DNA of 64,000 nucleotides from Beijerinckia indica subsp. indica ATCC 9039 (GTDB taxonomy: Bacteria > Pseudomonadota > Alphaproteobacteria > Rhizobiales > Beijerinckiaceae): assembly GCF_000019845.1 (NCBI RefSeq), contig NC_010581.1:3229501-3293500 (forward strand), given 5' to 3'. The notes under the pieces were generated by a model. It had not been told where the DNA came from. It made no database searches and saw only the letters and a program-made list of their open reading frames with translations. The position numbers and the translations under genes are program-made. Below, one piece after another: positions 17,332 to 26,718 of this stretch; the first letter of the stretch is position 1, and the number at the start of each line of letters is the position of its first letter.

Positions 17332-18117
17332 ATGACGAGTGCTCGCAATATTATCTATTCGTCGAAACATCGGGCCGAGTTGCAGGACTATCCGGTGGCA
17401 GATATAGATGAAGACAAGCACTTCTCGCGCCTTTTCGATGTATCAAAAAATTTTACTATGACCGGAAAGGAGGCGATGTATGGACTGTACCAGGCCGTTT
17501 CTTACGTTGTCTCCCGGGGTATTCCAGGCGACTTTGTTGAATGTGGCGTGTGGCGCGGCGGGAGCAGCCTGCTCGCGGGCTTGGCATTCCGTGATCTTGA
17601 AGTCGTGTCAAAGACCAGACTCCGGCATATTTTCTCGAGACTACGAGATCGCGCTCCTCGTCCGCGTCGACTATGGCTTTACGACACATACGAGGGGATG
17701 ACGGCTCCAACAGAGGTCGACGTGGAGATCGGCGGTAAAACTGCCCAATCATATATAGAGCAATACGCGGATGATGGACGGTGGTGCTACGCCGCTGAGG
17801 CAGATGTGCGTCAAACCTTGATTCAAAACGGACTCGATGAAAGCCAGTTTCAATTGGTCAAGGGAGATGTCTGCCAAACACTGAAGAGCACGGTGCCATC
17901 AAAAATATCTATCTTGCGTTTAGATACAGACTGGTACGAGTCAACTAAAGTCGAAATGGAAGTGCTTTATCCACTTTTATCCCCGGGCGGTGTTTTGATC
18001 ATTGATGATTATGGGCATTGGGAAGGCTCCAGGAAAGCTATAGACGAATATTTCAAGACAAAGCCAATATTTCTACACAGAACAACTTACGCTGTACGAA
18101 CAGGAATTAAGATATAA
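17332..18117 (+). CDS. TylF/MycF-like O-methyltransferase
   Basis: SAM-dependent methyltransferase of 261 aa in the macrocin O-methyltransferase class, which methylates sugar hydroxyls. Motif I is PGDFVECGVWRGGSS (near residue 65), followed by LWLYDTYEGMT, ISILRLDTDWYESTK and the metal-site IIDDYGHWEGSRKA. Codon use and GC content are clearly lower than in neighbouring genes, suggesting transfer. With the acyltransferase that follows it probably decorates a surface glycan; the exact substrate is unknown. Confidence 0.85.
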   Translation: MTSARNIIYSSKHRAELQDYPVADIDEDKHFSRLFDVSKNFTMTGKEAMYGLYQAVSYVVSRGIPGDFVECGVWRGGSSLLAGLAFRDLEVVSKTRLRHIFSRLRDRAPRPRRLWLYDTYEGMTAPTEVDVEIGGKTAQSYIEQYADDGRWCYAAEADVRQTLIQNGLDESQFQLVKGDVCQTLKSTVPSKISILRLDTDWYESTKVEMEVLYPLLSPGGVLIIDDYGHWEGSRKAIDEYFKTKPIFLHRTTYAVRTGIKI

Positions 18118-18523
18118 ATATTATACACTACATTATAATATATATTTATTATTAATTCATAAAGTTCATAATGGATATGTTTATTACGTATTAACTGGCA
18201 TTACTAAAGGATGTTACTTTGGTAGATCTCTAAGCAAAGCCTTCCCTTCCACCGATAATAGAACAAGCCATTTTAGCCAGGTCGCTTCATCCAGATTCCC
18301 TTGATAATTGCTGGCCCAACTGGTTTTTGCGGCCAGAATTTTCCTGATAGCGCTCAACGCGAACTGACATATGTTGGTTTGAAATATTGGCGCCGTGACC
18401 TGAGTGTACATAGAGGAACTATAGAGGAAAATACGCCTATTTGCATGGAATGTATATTGAAGTGCCCCATGCTATATGACATGAGCAGCCAGTATAATCA
18501 TATCAAGCGAGGTCGACTGGCGA
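18118..18523. other. very AT-rich spacer within the foreign-looking segment
   Basis: About 400 bp, with a run at 18118-18180 that is almost pure A/T. A minus-strand frame at 18214-18411 ends in a protein-like stretch (NLDEATWLKWLVLL, then a stop) and might be the tail of a lost gene, but this is weak. No confident gene is seen. Confidence 0.35.
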
Positions 18524-19678
18524 ATGCGTTTCCCTCTCATCGACGTGCTGCGAGCTTTCGCAGCGCTCAGCGTTGTTGTCTATCACGTCATTGCCCATTT
18601 CAATTGGACCGAATTTCCCATCTCCGGCCCTCTGGTATGGTTTCGAACAGGATGGATGGGCGTTGACTTATTCTTTGTGATCTCCGGATTTGTTATCAGC
18701 TTGTCCGCCTTCGGAACGCTTGATAAAACTCAAGAGAAAAAAGAATTTTATGCTCATTTCATACGCCACAGAGCCGCAAGAATTATCCCCCTTCACTATC
18801 TCACATGCCTCATATTCATAATATACATTCAGCCCTTTATGTTTTTCGATAGCTCGGCCTGGAGTCAATTCGTCACTCATAGCCTGTTCATCTATAATTT
18901 CTTCAGCACTCATCAAGGCGGCATCAACGGAGTTAACTGGTCTGTAGCCGTTGAGATGCAGTTCTATCTTCTCATGATGATAAGCGCGGCAAAACTACGC
19001 TCTTGCAAACCTATTGAGATTGCACTGGCCGGGCTTGCAATTGCTTGGCTGTGGCGTGCCACGATGTTTCCCTTGACTGATATATCAGGGCCACTCGGCG
19101 TTTATCCCCGCTTTCTCCTTACGACGCAACTCCCAGGAATGCTTGATGAATTTGCATGCGGCATCCTTCTCACGCGCTTCGTGCGCAGCGATATGGGTCG
19201 CCATTTTATCAGTAAAAACCCCTATCGCTTATGGATCACATCATTCGCTTCTCTTGTTACAATGACTTGTTTTCTCGCAATTTATTGGCAGAATGCCGCA
19301 TTCTGGAACTCGTTTTGGATGGTGACCTTTTCGCGAACCTTGCTAGGTATCGCCTGGGCAAGTATTATTCTCATTGTATGCTGCATAAACTATAAATCGA
19401 TAATAACAATCACAAAGCCACTCCAATATCTAGGAACCGTTTCCTATGGTATTTATTTATGGCACCTCTCAGTCATACTATCGCTTAAAACCCTCCCTTG
19501 GCTCACTGCGTCCAGGGCTCTACCCGTCATCATCGCGGTGACAATCACACTTTCCATTATCTCCTGGCATTTCTTCGAAGAGCCAATCATGCTTCGTTTT
19601 TCGCGCAAACTGCCGCCCACGGCACCAAATGACAAAGTCATAAGGCAGGCGGAAGATCACACCATTCAGCCTGCCTAA
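18524..19678 (+). CDS. membrane acyltransferase (acyltransferase 3 / OafA family)
   Basis: Polytopic inner-membrane protein of 384 aa. The family opening RFPLIDVLRAFAALSVVVYH carries the His and Arg expected of acyltransferase-3. TGWMGVDLFFVISGFVI and FIRHRAARIIPLHYL follow, then about ten hydrophobic segments. Members O-acetylate or otherwise acylate lipopolysaccharide, exopolysaccharide or Nod-factor sugars. AT-rich like the methyltransferase before it. The stop codon overlaps the stop of the convergent reductase gene by a few nucleotides. Confidence 0.87.
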   Translation: MRFPLIDVLRAFAALSVVVYHVIAHFNWTEFPISGPLVWFRTGWMGVDLFFVISGFVISLSAFGTLDKTQEKKEFYAHFIRHRAARIIPLHYLTCLIFIIYIQPFMFFDSSAWSQFVTHSLFIYNFFSTHQGGINGVNWSVAVEMQFYLLMMISAAKLRSCKPIEIALAGLAIAWLWRATMFPLTDISGPLGVYPRFLLTTQLPGMLDEFACGILLTRFVRSDMGRHFISKNPYRLWITSFASLVTMTCFLAIYWQNAAFWNSFWMVTFSRTLLGIAWASIILIVCCINYKSIITITKPLQYLGTVSYGIYLWHLSVILSLKTLPWLTASRALPVIIAVTITLSIISWHFFEEPIMLRFSRKLPPTAPNDKVIRQAEDHTIQPA

Positions 19679-20919
19679 ACCGCCACCCTCTTGATACTGA
19701 CGGTGGGATCGGCAAGCTTTGCCCGATCCACTTTCTGCTGCGAGGCGATGAGCAGACGGCCACCCATGAATTCGGGCGCGGCATTGACCGCCTCGACCGC
19801 CTGGATGTGATCGCCCCGCATATGAAAGATCGCGAATTTGCCGCTGTCGATCGCACCACGGATCACCATGTCGTCGCAGTCGAAGGGCATGCCGGCAATC
19901 TGCAATTTGACGTCATATTGATCCGACCAGAACCACGGCACCACGGGTTCCGGCCGTGGCTGGCCGAGAATGGAAGCTGCCGCTTGTTTGGCCTGCTCCA
20001 GCGCATTGGCCACGCTTTCGAGACGGGCCATGCGATCCTGATAAAGCGGCAACGGACGCAAGGTCACATCGCCCAAGGCATAGATGGACGGATCGGAGGT
20101 TCTGGCATCGAGATCGACGCGTACGCCATTATCGCAGGCAAGGCCAGCTTCCCGCGCCAGCCTATCGCGCGCCACGGCCCCGATGCCTACGATTGCGACA
20201 TCGCAGGCAAATTGCCGCGCATCCGCCAGCCTGACCCCGGCAATGCTTCCGGCATCCCCTTCGAAGCCCGTCACCTGCGCCCCGGTTTCAATGCGGACGC
20301 CCTGGGCGCGATGATGGGATTCATAGAACCGTGACAAAGGCTCGCAAGCAACGCGGGCCAGAACCCGGGGCTCGCGCTCAATCACCACGACATCGGCACC
20401 GAGCAGGCGGGCGGAGGCCGCGACCTCAAGACCCACATAGCCGCCACCGATGACAGCGAGGCGGCTTTCCGGCCGCAGGACCTGTTTCAAGAGACCGGCC
20501 TCAGCCAGCGTCCGCAGTCCAAAAATATTGGTAAGATCTGCTCCCTCGACGCCCAAACGACGGTTTTCGGACCCTGTGGCCAAGACCAGCACATCATAGG
20601 GCTCGACGTCACCACCCGCGAGACGGATCGCTTTTTCCTCGCGATCGATCCTCTCCACGCTCTCGCCCGTCCGTACGATGATCTTGCGCTCCTCATAGAA
20701 AGAAGGAGCACGCAGAAACAAAGAGTCCTCGGCGAGATTGCCCTTGAGATAGTCCTTGGAAAGGGGTGGTCTCTGATAGGGAGCAGCCGTTTCCTCGCCA
20801 ATCACAAGGATTGGCCCCTCATGCCCCATCTCACGCATCAAGCTGACAAAAGTGCCGCCGGCATGTCCCGCGCCAACGACAACGATCCGCGTCTGACGCG
20901 GATCGGACTGATCCACCAT
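19675..20919 (-). CDS. FAD-dependent ferredoxin reductase
   Basis: NAD(P)H-ferredoxin reductase of the rhodocoxin/putidaredoxin reductase type, 414 aa. The FAD motif VVVGAGHAGG is near residue 15, APYQRPPLSKDYLKG follows, the NAD(P)H-binding motif LAVIGGGYVGLEVA is central, and the second FAD contact IYALGDVTLRPLP comes after. ATG 20919 (MVDQSDP) is preferred over the 20937 start. A natural partner is the Rieske ferredoxin at 16609-16971; the two may have been contiguous before the AT-rich segment came in. Confidence 0.88.
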   Translation of the reverse strand: MVDQSDPRQTRIVVVGAGHAGGTFVSLMREMGHEGPILVIGEETAAPYQRPPLSKDYLKGNLAEDSLFLRAPSFYEERKIIVRTGESVERIDREEKAIRLAGGDVEPYDVLVLATGSENRRLGVEGADLTNIFGLRTLAEAGLLKQVLRPESRLAVIGGGYVGLEVAASARLLGADVVVIEREPRVLARVACEPLSRFYESHHRAQGVRIETGAQVTGFEGDAGSIAGVRLADARQFACDVAIVGIGAVARDRLAREAGLACDNGVRVDLDARTSDPSIYALGDVTLRPLPLYQDRMARLESVANALEQAKQAAASILGQPRPEPVVPWFWSDQYDVKLQIAGMPFDCDDMVIRGAIDSGKFAIFHMRGDHIQAVEAVNAAPEFMGGRLLIASQQKVDRAKLADPTVSIKRVAV

Positions 20920-20990
20920 GTTACCCTCGCGACCCAACCAATTCGGTAGTTCAAACGACGATTGATTTCGGTTTCAAAGCAAAATCAGTG

Positions 20991-21098
20991 CTGCCTCGAG
21001 CATTTTGGATTTATCCGAAACGCTCGAGGCAGGAAACAAGAACATTTTCAATCTGTTCTCATCGCGAAGCAATTTTACGTAAATTGAAAATGTTCTTG
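20991..21098. repeat. pair of large inverted repeats upstream of the reductase gene
   Basis: Two consecutive stem-loops: CTGCCTCGAGC (20991-21001) with GCTCGAGGCAG (21022-21032), and CAAGAACATTTTCAAT (21037-21052) with ATTGAAAATGTTCTTG (21083-21098). They lie between the DUF779 gene's 3' end and the reductase start, both on the minus strand, so they may terminate the first and control the second. Confidence 0.6.
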
Positions 21099-21158
21099 AA
21101 TCTCTTGCAACAAATCCCTCGAGAAGGCCCGTCACAGGAAGAAAAAGCCTGACCGGCT

Positions 21159-21533
21159 TCAGACGACATGCGGCTCGGGCAAGGGCTGAAGTTGTCCGAG
21201 TTCCTCATCGGTAAAGACATGGCCCCGGGTCAGGAAACGCAGGCCTTCCGGCGATTCGAGGGAAAAGCCGGAGCCACGTCCGGGCACGACATCGATGATC
21301 AATTGTGTATGCGCCCACAAGGCATATTGCGCCGCGCCGATATAGACCGGGCAGCCGGCAATCGCACCGAGCAGAACATCCTGCGCGCCTGTCTTGAACT
21401 CGGACAGCGGATAACACATCGGCGCGCTGCCGTCGCAACAACCGCCGGATTGATGAAACAACAGAGGTCCATGGACCGCCTTGAGCTTTTCGATGAGTTC
21501 AATAGCCTTAGGCGTGGCGATGACGCGATCCAT
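21159..21533 (-). CDS. DUF779 family protein
   Basis: Small protein of 124 aa with the family core GPLLFHQSGGCCDGSAPMC, in which two adjacent Cys and a third Cys may bind metal. PVYIGAAQYALWAHTQLIIDVVPG and the end RFLTRGHVFTDEEL follow. DUF779 genes regularly follow aldehyde dehydrogenases of the ExaC type, as here 96 nt downstream. Start at ATG 21533 (MDRVIATP). Function is unknown; probably a helper of the dehydrogenase. Confidence 0.85.
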   Translation of the reverse strand: MDRVIATPKAIELIEKLKAVHGPLLFHQSGGCCDGSAPMCYPLSEFKTGAQDVLLGAIAGCPVYIGAAQYALWAHTQLIIDVVPGRGSGFSLESPEGLRFLTRGHVFTDEELGQLQPLPEPHVV

Positions 21534-21629
21534 TATGATTTCCTCCCTTTTTAGCAAATATGGCGGGTGAGAGGCCCACCCGCCATATCCATGAAGACTT
21601 CTTTAGCTCGGGCTCTTTGAGCCAGTTTC

Positions 21630-23150
21630 TCAGAAGAAGCCAAGAGCCTTGGGGCTGTAGCTGACGAGCATGTTCTTCGTCTGCTGATAATGATCGAGCA
21701 TCATCTTGTGGGTCTCGCGGCCGATACCGGATTGTTTGTAACCGCCGAAGGCGGCATGCGCCGGATAGAGATGATAGCAATTGGTCCAGACACGGCCGGC
21801 CTGGATCGCCCGGCCGAACCGATAGGCGCGCGTGCCGTTGCGGGTCCACACGCCAGCGCCAAGACCATAGAGCGTATCATTGGCAATTTGCAGGGCTTCC
21901 TCATCGTCCTTGAAGGTCGTGACCGAAAGCACCGGCCCGAAAATCTCCTCCTGGAAGATACGCATCTTGTTATGGCCCTGGAACACGGTCGGCTGAACAT
22001 AGAAGCCACCCGCGAAATCAGCACCGACCTCAGCGCGGCCGCCACCCGTCAGGAGCGAAGCACCTTCCTGCTTACCGATATCGATATAGGAGAGGATTTT
22101 TTCGAGCTGATCGTTGGAGGCTTGCGCGCCGATCATCGTCGCCATATCCAGCGGATTGCCCTGACGGATCGCCTTCACGCGGGCGATCGCGCGCTCGATG
22201 AAGCGGTCGTAGATCTTCTCATGAACCAAGGCGCGCGAGGGACATGTACAGACTTCGCCCTGGTTAAGAGCGAACATGCTGAAGCCTTCGAGCGCCTTGT
22301 CGAAGAAATCATCATCCTCGTCGGCGACATCGGCGAAGAAAATGTTCGGCGACTTGCCACCGAGTTCGAGCGTCACCGGAATGATGTTTTCCGACGCATA
22401 TTGCATGATGAGACGGCCCGTCGTCGTTTCGCCGGTGAAGGCGACCTTGGCGATGCGCTTGCTCTGGGCGAGCGGCTTGCCGCATTCGACGCCGAAACCG
22501 TTGATGACGTTGAGAACGCCGGGAGGCAGCAGATCGCCGATAATATCCATTAGAACCATGACGCTCATGGGCGTCTGTTCGGCGGGCTTCAGCACGATGC
22601 AATTGCCGGCGGCAAGCGCAGGAGCGATCTTCCAGACCGCCATCAGGAGCGGGAAATTCCAAGGAATGATCTGCGCGACGACGCCGAGCGGCTCATGGAA
22701 ATGATAGGCGACGGTATCATGATCGATCTCGCTGATCGAACCTTCCTGGGCGCGCAGGCAACCAGCGAAATAGCGGAAATGATCGATGGCGAGCGGCACG
22801 TCGGCGGCCTTCGTCTCGCGGAGCGGCTTGCCGTTATCGATCGTCTCGACCATGGCCAATGTATCGAGCTTGCTTTCCATGCGGTCGGCAAGGCGCAGGA
22901 GAACACGCGAACGCTCCAGCGGAGAGGTCTGCGCCCATTTCTCGCGCGCCGCATGAGCGGCATCGAGCGCCAGCTCAACATCTTCCGCGGTTGAGCGAGC
23001 GATCGTGCAGAACACCCGGCCATCGATCGGAGAAACATTGTCGAACTTCTGGCCCTTGACGGACGGCGTCCACTTGCCGCCGATGAAATTATCATAATGT
23101 GGACGGATGGCGATGTCCTGACCCAGATCGGCGATGAGTTTTTCGACCAT
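21630..23150 (-). CDS. NAD-dependent aldehyde dehydrogenase (ExaC/AcoD type)
   Basis: Oxidises acetaldehyde or similar short aldehydes to acids. Length 506 aa. Catalytic Cys in [11 protein letters not shown], general-base Glu in [12 protein letters not shown] fold around [11 protein letters not shown] and [10 protein letters not shown]. The N-terminal [18 protein letters not shown] is typical of the ExaC group used in ethanol oxidation. DUF779 follows on the same strand, strengthening this subgroup call. The 540-bp upstream region must hold its promoter. Confidence 0.9.
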   Translation of the reverse strand: MVEKLIADLGQDIAIRPHYDNFIGGKWTPSVKGQKFDNVSPIDGRVFCTIARSTAEDVELALDAAHAAREKWAQTSPLERSRVLLRLADRMESKLDTLAMVETIDNGKPLRETKAADVPLAIDHFRYFAGCLRAQEGSISEIDHDTVAYHFHEPLGVVAQIIPWNFPLLMAVWKIAPALAAGNCIVLKPAEQTPMSVMVLMDIIGDLLPPGVLNVINGFGVECGKPLAQSKRIAKVAFTGETTTGRLIMQYASENIIPVTLELGGKSPNIFFADVADEDDDFFDKALEGFSMFALNQGEVCTCPSRALVHEKIYDRFIERAIARVKAIRQGNPLDMATMIGAQASNDQLEKILSYIDIGKQEGASLLTGGGRAEVGADFAGGFYVQPTVFQGHNKMRIFQEEIFGPVLSVTTFKDDEEALQIANDTLYGLGAGVWTRNGTRAYRFGRAIQAGRVWTNCYHLYPAHAAFGGYKQSGIGRETHKMMLDHYQQTKNMLVSYSPKALGFF

Positions 23151-23691
23151 GGTTTCTTTCCTTGATGGGATGTTTATCGCTTGGCATTGCCATCATACGG
23201 TCATGCAAGCGGCGATTTTTATGATAGCGTCGCCCTCGGCGCGCTGAAGTCAGTTGATCAAGCCCGTATCGACGAAAGAGACGCGCGTTTTCGATCGCGC
23301 AAATACGCAATCTGGCAACGCACAAGCGGCCCGAGTCCGGCTTGATCCTTAAATGGCTTGAAAAGCACCATTTCCTCCCAGGAACCGATAGTCCCACCGC
23401 CCGAGAATAGTCCGAGCGCGGAGCCTGATCGCAATTCCATCCGAGCTTTCCGCTTTGCGGTTAAAGGGATCGGCTTTTTTTTCTTAATTAAGCAATTATC
23501 CCCCTCAAATCCAGGATCTCAGGGGTACATAGTGGCCAGCATCATTAACCGGCCCATATTATTTGAGAAGGGAGGACACCTATGACTTTCGACAGATAGT
23601 CGATTGAGCGGTGCCGTAAGAACAACGAAACCATTTTATCCGCACAGGCATAAATGCTGTAATAATCGCTTTGTAAAAGATTTTCAGAACT
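23151..23691. promoter_or_regulatory. long intergenic region upstream of the aldehyde dehydrogenase
   Basis: About 540 bp between the dehydrogenase start and the end of miaA, both on the minus strand. It contains a run of eight T around 23475, but I see no convincing gene, sigma-54 site or riboswitch. The dehydrogenase promoter is expected here. Confidence 0.3.
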
Positions 23692-24612
23692 TTACATCCG
23701 CTGAAGCTTGGACAGAAAAAAAGTCTCGGCTTCTTCCGGGGTCCTCCAGGCAAAGTCCGGCAATTGATGCCGCGCGAAGGTGAACTGACGCTTGGCATAA
23801 TGCCGCGTATCAAGTTTGCCGCGATCAGCCGCTTCCGCAAGGCTGATTTCCCCCCGCAGAGCCCGCAAAAGATGCGGCACGCCATGCGCCCGCATGACAG
23901 GCAGACTCGGGTCGAGTCCGCGCGCGCCTAGCCGCTCGACTTCTTGCAAGGCGCCCTGCTCCAGCATGGTGTCGAAACGCCTATCGATCCGCCGATTGAG
24001 ATCGGCCCGATCCGGCGCGAGAAAAACCGCGAGAACCTCGGACATGGTCAGCAGGGGGGCGCTTCGCGCGTTCTGAAAGGCTGCGAGACTCTGGCCCGTG
24101 GCGACAAACACCTCCAGCGCCCGCAAAATACGCTGGCTGTCATTGGGTTTCAGCCGTGCCGCCATTTCTGGATCGCGGGCCGCCAATTCACGGTGCAGTT
24201 CAGGCGTGGAGCACCCTTCCGCATGTCGGCGCAAATCGGCACGTATGCTGTCGGGAACGGACGGTATATCGGAAAGCCCCTGCGTCAACGCCTTGAAATA
24301 GAGCCCCGTACCGCCAACGAAGATCGGCATGCGCCCTTGGCCTTGCGCCTCATCCAAGGCGATCCTTGCCTGATCGAGCCAAAGCGCGACGGAATAATTG
24401 ATTCGGCCATCGACGCTCCCAAACAGGACATGCGGCGCCTGATGTTCTTCTTCCTGAGTTGGCCTTGCCGTCAGCACATGCAAGTCACGATAGAGCTGCA
24501 TGGAATCGGTATTGATCACAACGCCGTTGCAGGTTTCAGCAAGCCGCAGCGCCAGGGCCGATTTGCCGCTCGCCGTCGGACCGGCAATGAGCAGAGCCAT
24601 TGGTGCGCTCAT
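23692..24612 (-). CDS. miaA: tRNA dimethylallyltransferase
   Basis: Transfers a dimethylallyl group to A37 of tRNAs reading UNN codons. Length 306 aa. P-loop [12 protein letters not shown] at residue 10, the DSMQLYRDL motif, the substrate-binding [12 protein letters not shown] and the tRNA-binding [15 protein letters not shown] are all present. Start at ATG 24612, with 24600 possible. Monocistronic. Confidence 0.95.
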   Translation of the reverse strand: MSAPMALLIAGPTASGKSALALRLAETCNGVVINTDSMQLYRDLHVLTARPTQEEEHQAPHVLFGSVDGRINYSVALWLDQARIALDEAQGQGRMPIFVGGTGLYFKALTQGLSDIPSVPDSIRADLRRHAEGCSTPELHRELAARDPEMAARLKPNDSQRILRALEVFVATGQSLAAFQNARSAPLLTMSEVLAVFLAPDRADLNRRIDRRFDTMLEQGALQEVERLGARGLDPSLPVMRAHGVPHLLRALRGEISLAEAADRGKLDTRHYAKRQFTFARHQLPDFAWRTPEEAETFFLSKLQRM

Positions 24613-24833
24613 GATCGTTCCGGACTCAAATGATGAAACGAGCGCGATCTTTGGGGCATGAGACGCAAAAAATCCGCTTTCGATCTTGGCAATCCATTTT
24701 GCATTGTGATTTTAGACATTTTGCCCGTGACTCCAGTTTCCAGGGCATGGATTCAATGCCATATCATGATGCGGTCGCCCAATTGAAACGACTGGCGGGG
24801 TCCCCTCAACCGGCATGGATTTATGGTTCCTGA

Positions 24834-25859
24834 ATGCGTGACAGCCTCTTGCCTTTCGCCAAGCTTCGCGCAGATCCTTCCGCACGGCTGGATGTCGGCG
24901 AGACCAAGCTCCGGCCCCTGGAGCGCTGGCGCTTCGGGGCGCTTCTCTGGCTGTTCTTTTTTCTTCATTTCGGCGTCATAATTTATCTTCTATGGCACCT
25001 TGAGCCCGAAACCCCAACGGCGCAGGAGGAAATCCCTGTCGAGGTCGTTATGGCTCCGCCCCCCGAGCCAGCGGCCCCCGCACCGCCGCCTCTTATCCCG
25101 GACCCGCCAAAGGAAAAGCCCAAGCCGGAGCAGTTGACCGAGCAAAAACCCATAAAAATCGAAAAAGATAATGCGCAGGTCGCCTTCGACGCGCCAAGAA
25201 CGCCCAATCAGGAAACCAACGAGAAGAAATCTCCCGATAAGAAGAGCGGCGCGCCGAACAAGGCCGAACCCGCCTCCCAAGCCGCGCCCAAGCCCGCTCA
25301 GCTCAAGGAGGCGAGACTCGCGCCTGAGGCATTACCCAAAGAGGAAGAAAAGGCAGAGAGCGAGCTCAAACCCGACGATCGGCCCGATGCCGAAGCCCTC
25401 GATAAGGCCTCACCGCAAAAAAGCTTAAAGAAACAGAGTCATCAAACGCCAACCCGAACCAAGATGCCGCTTTCGGAGGATGCCAAAGCCGCCGTCGCGC
25501 GGCAATTGTCTTCGTTGACAGCAGCCCCCAGCTTTTCCGTGGCCCAAGCCGCCCGCCCCTCCCCGATCAGTGGCGGAACGGCGGATTCGAGCTATCTCTC
25601 TATTCTGTTCGGGCTGATTACCCGGCAGCAGCAAGACCCCCATAAAGACAAGCCCCGGCACATGGATGCCGAAGTCGTCGTCGGGTTCTGGATCGATGAA
25701 ACAGGGCGTTTGACCCATCAAGCCCTTTACCGCACCAGCGGCCAGCCCGATCTCGATGCCGCCGCCATGGCCGCCGTTCGCAAGGCCGCGCCCTTTCCGG
25801 AACCACCCCGCGGCATTCCCCGCGGCTTCGTCGCCCGCCTGACCTTTCCCGCGCGCTAG
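24834..25859 (+). CDS. TonB-family energy transducer
   Basis: Inner-membrane protein of 341 aa that couples proton motive force to outer-membrane receptors. One N-terminal transmembrane helix (LLWLFFFLHFGVIIYLLW, near residue 40) is followed by a long Pro/Lys/Glu-rich periplasmic span. A C-terminal TonB domain (VVVGFWIDETGRL then LDAAAMAAVRKAAPFPEPP) ends the protein. The periplasmic linker is unusually long and charged. No ExbB/ExbD or receptor gene is adjacent. Confidence 0.85.
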   Translation: MRDSLLPFAKLRADPSARLDVGETKLRPLERWRFGALLWLFFFLHFGVIIYLLWHLEPETPTAQEEIPVEVVMAPPPEPAAPAPPPLIPDPPKEKPKPEQLTEQKPIKIEKDNAQVAFDAPRTPNQETNEKKSPDKKSGAPNKAEPASQAAPKPAQLKEARLAPEALPKEEEKAESELKPDDRPDAEALDKASPQKSLKKQSHQTPTRTKMPLSEDAKAAVARQLSSLTAAPSFSVAQAARPSPISGGTADSSYLSILFGLITRQQQDPHKDKPRHMDAEVVVGFWIDETGRLTHQALYRTSGQPDLDAAAMAAVRKAAPFPEPPRGIPRGFVARLTFPAR

Positions 25860-25886
25860 CCCGGGCCTTGTTATAGAGTCTAGCCA

Positions 25887-26700
25887 TCAGGCGAGCTTCA
25901 GTTCGACCCACAATCCTTGCCCGTGATCGATCGCCTGGATTGAGCCGGACGGCGCCGCAAAGCCCGGCTTGCCCACCTGGTCGGCTATCCAGGGATCGTC
26001 GGCACGCACAACACGCCCTGCACAACGTTCTCCGAGCGCCGTGAGAAGCTTGTCATAAGGCATTTCACCCCAGTGGACTTGCTGGGCATCGTGCTTATTA
26101 GTCGGAATGAAGGCGGAAAGGTCCGGGCTCTTCATGAGTTCGAGCCCTTTCTCGCGCGCGGTCGCATTTTTGCTCCCGTGATGACCAACCTTATAGTAGA
26201 CGGTCCGCGCGAGGAGATCGGGTCCGGTAACAACGCCGCCGTCGACCTGCCAATTTGCATTCTGCCAACTCAGCCAATTGCCAATCTGCGCATCGGCGGC
26301 AAACAGCAACACGCGCTTCGTATCGACGAATTCAAAAGCGAGGACGAGACTTGTGTTGTTGGTCTTGTCGTCGAGTTGCATGGCGAGATCGGCGCTGATG
26401 CCGAGCCAGTCGAGATCGATCCGCCGCCAGGATTGGTCGTGTTCATTAGGATCGGTCGCCTTTCTCTGCCGCCGTGAGCGGGTGGCTGGCGCTTCCGCCG
26501 AAGCGGGTCCGAAATAATGGGCCCGCGCGAAGGCGGCAATGTCGTGCGCGACCGTGTCTGGCGGCGCGAGAGCGGAGGTCGCGGCAAGGTTCGCGAAATT
26601 AGTGCCCGCATTAGGATCGAACGGCGCGGCATAGTCAAAACCCTCGCTGCTCGCGGAATTGAAGGCGAAGGCACTCGCGCAAGCGCACGCTCGACCGGCC
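25887..26700 (-). pseudogene. decayed metallo-beta-lactamase-fold hydrolase, C-terminal part
   Basis: The intact open part (25887-26381) encodes the C-terminal half of an MBL-fold hydrolase of the ComEC-like type, with VLLFAADAQIGNW and the metal-site tail VYYKVGHHGSKNAT. Upstream, protein-like sequence continues but hops frames: AHDIAAFARAHYFGP in the same frame, FDYAAPFDPNAGTNFANLAA in another, AFAFNS in a third. The N-terminal HxHxDH half is absent. This points to several small indels and an internal deletion, unless the sequence has errors. It lies directly after the subtilase gene on the same strand. Confidence 0.6.
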
Positions 26701-26718
26701 AGCCCCTAGTGACGGCGG

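Noticed and set aside
23151..23691. Riboswitch or sigma-54 promoter upstream of the aldehyde dehydrogenase
   Set aside because: I found neither a GG-N10-GC promoter with the flanking consensus nor a recognisable riboswitch core.
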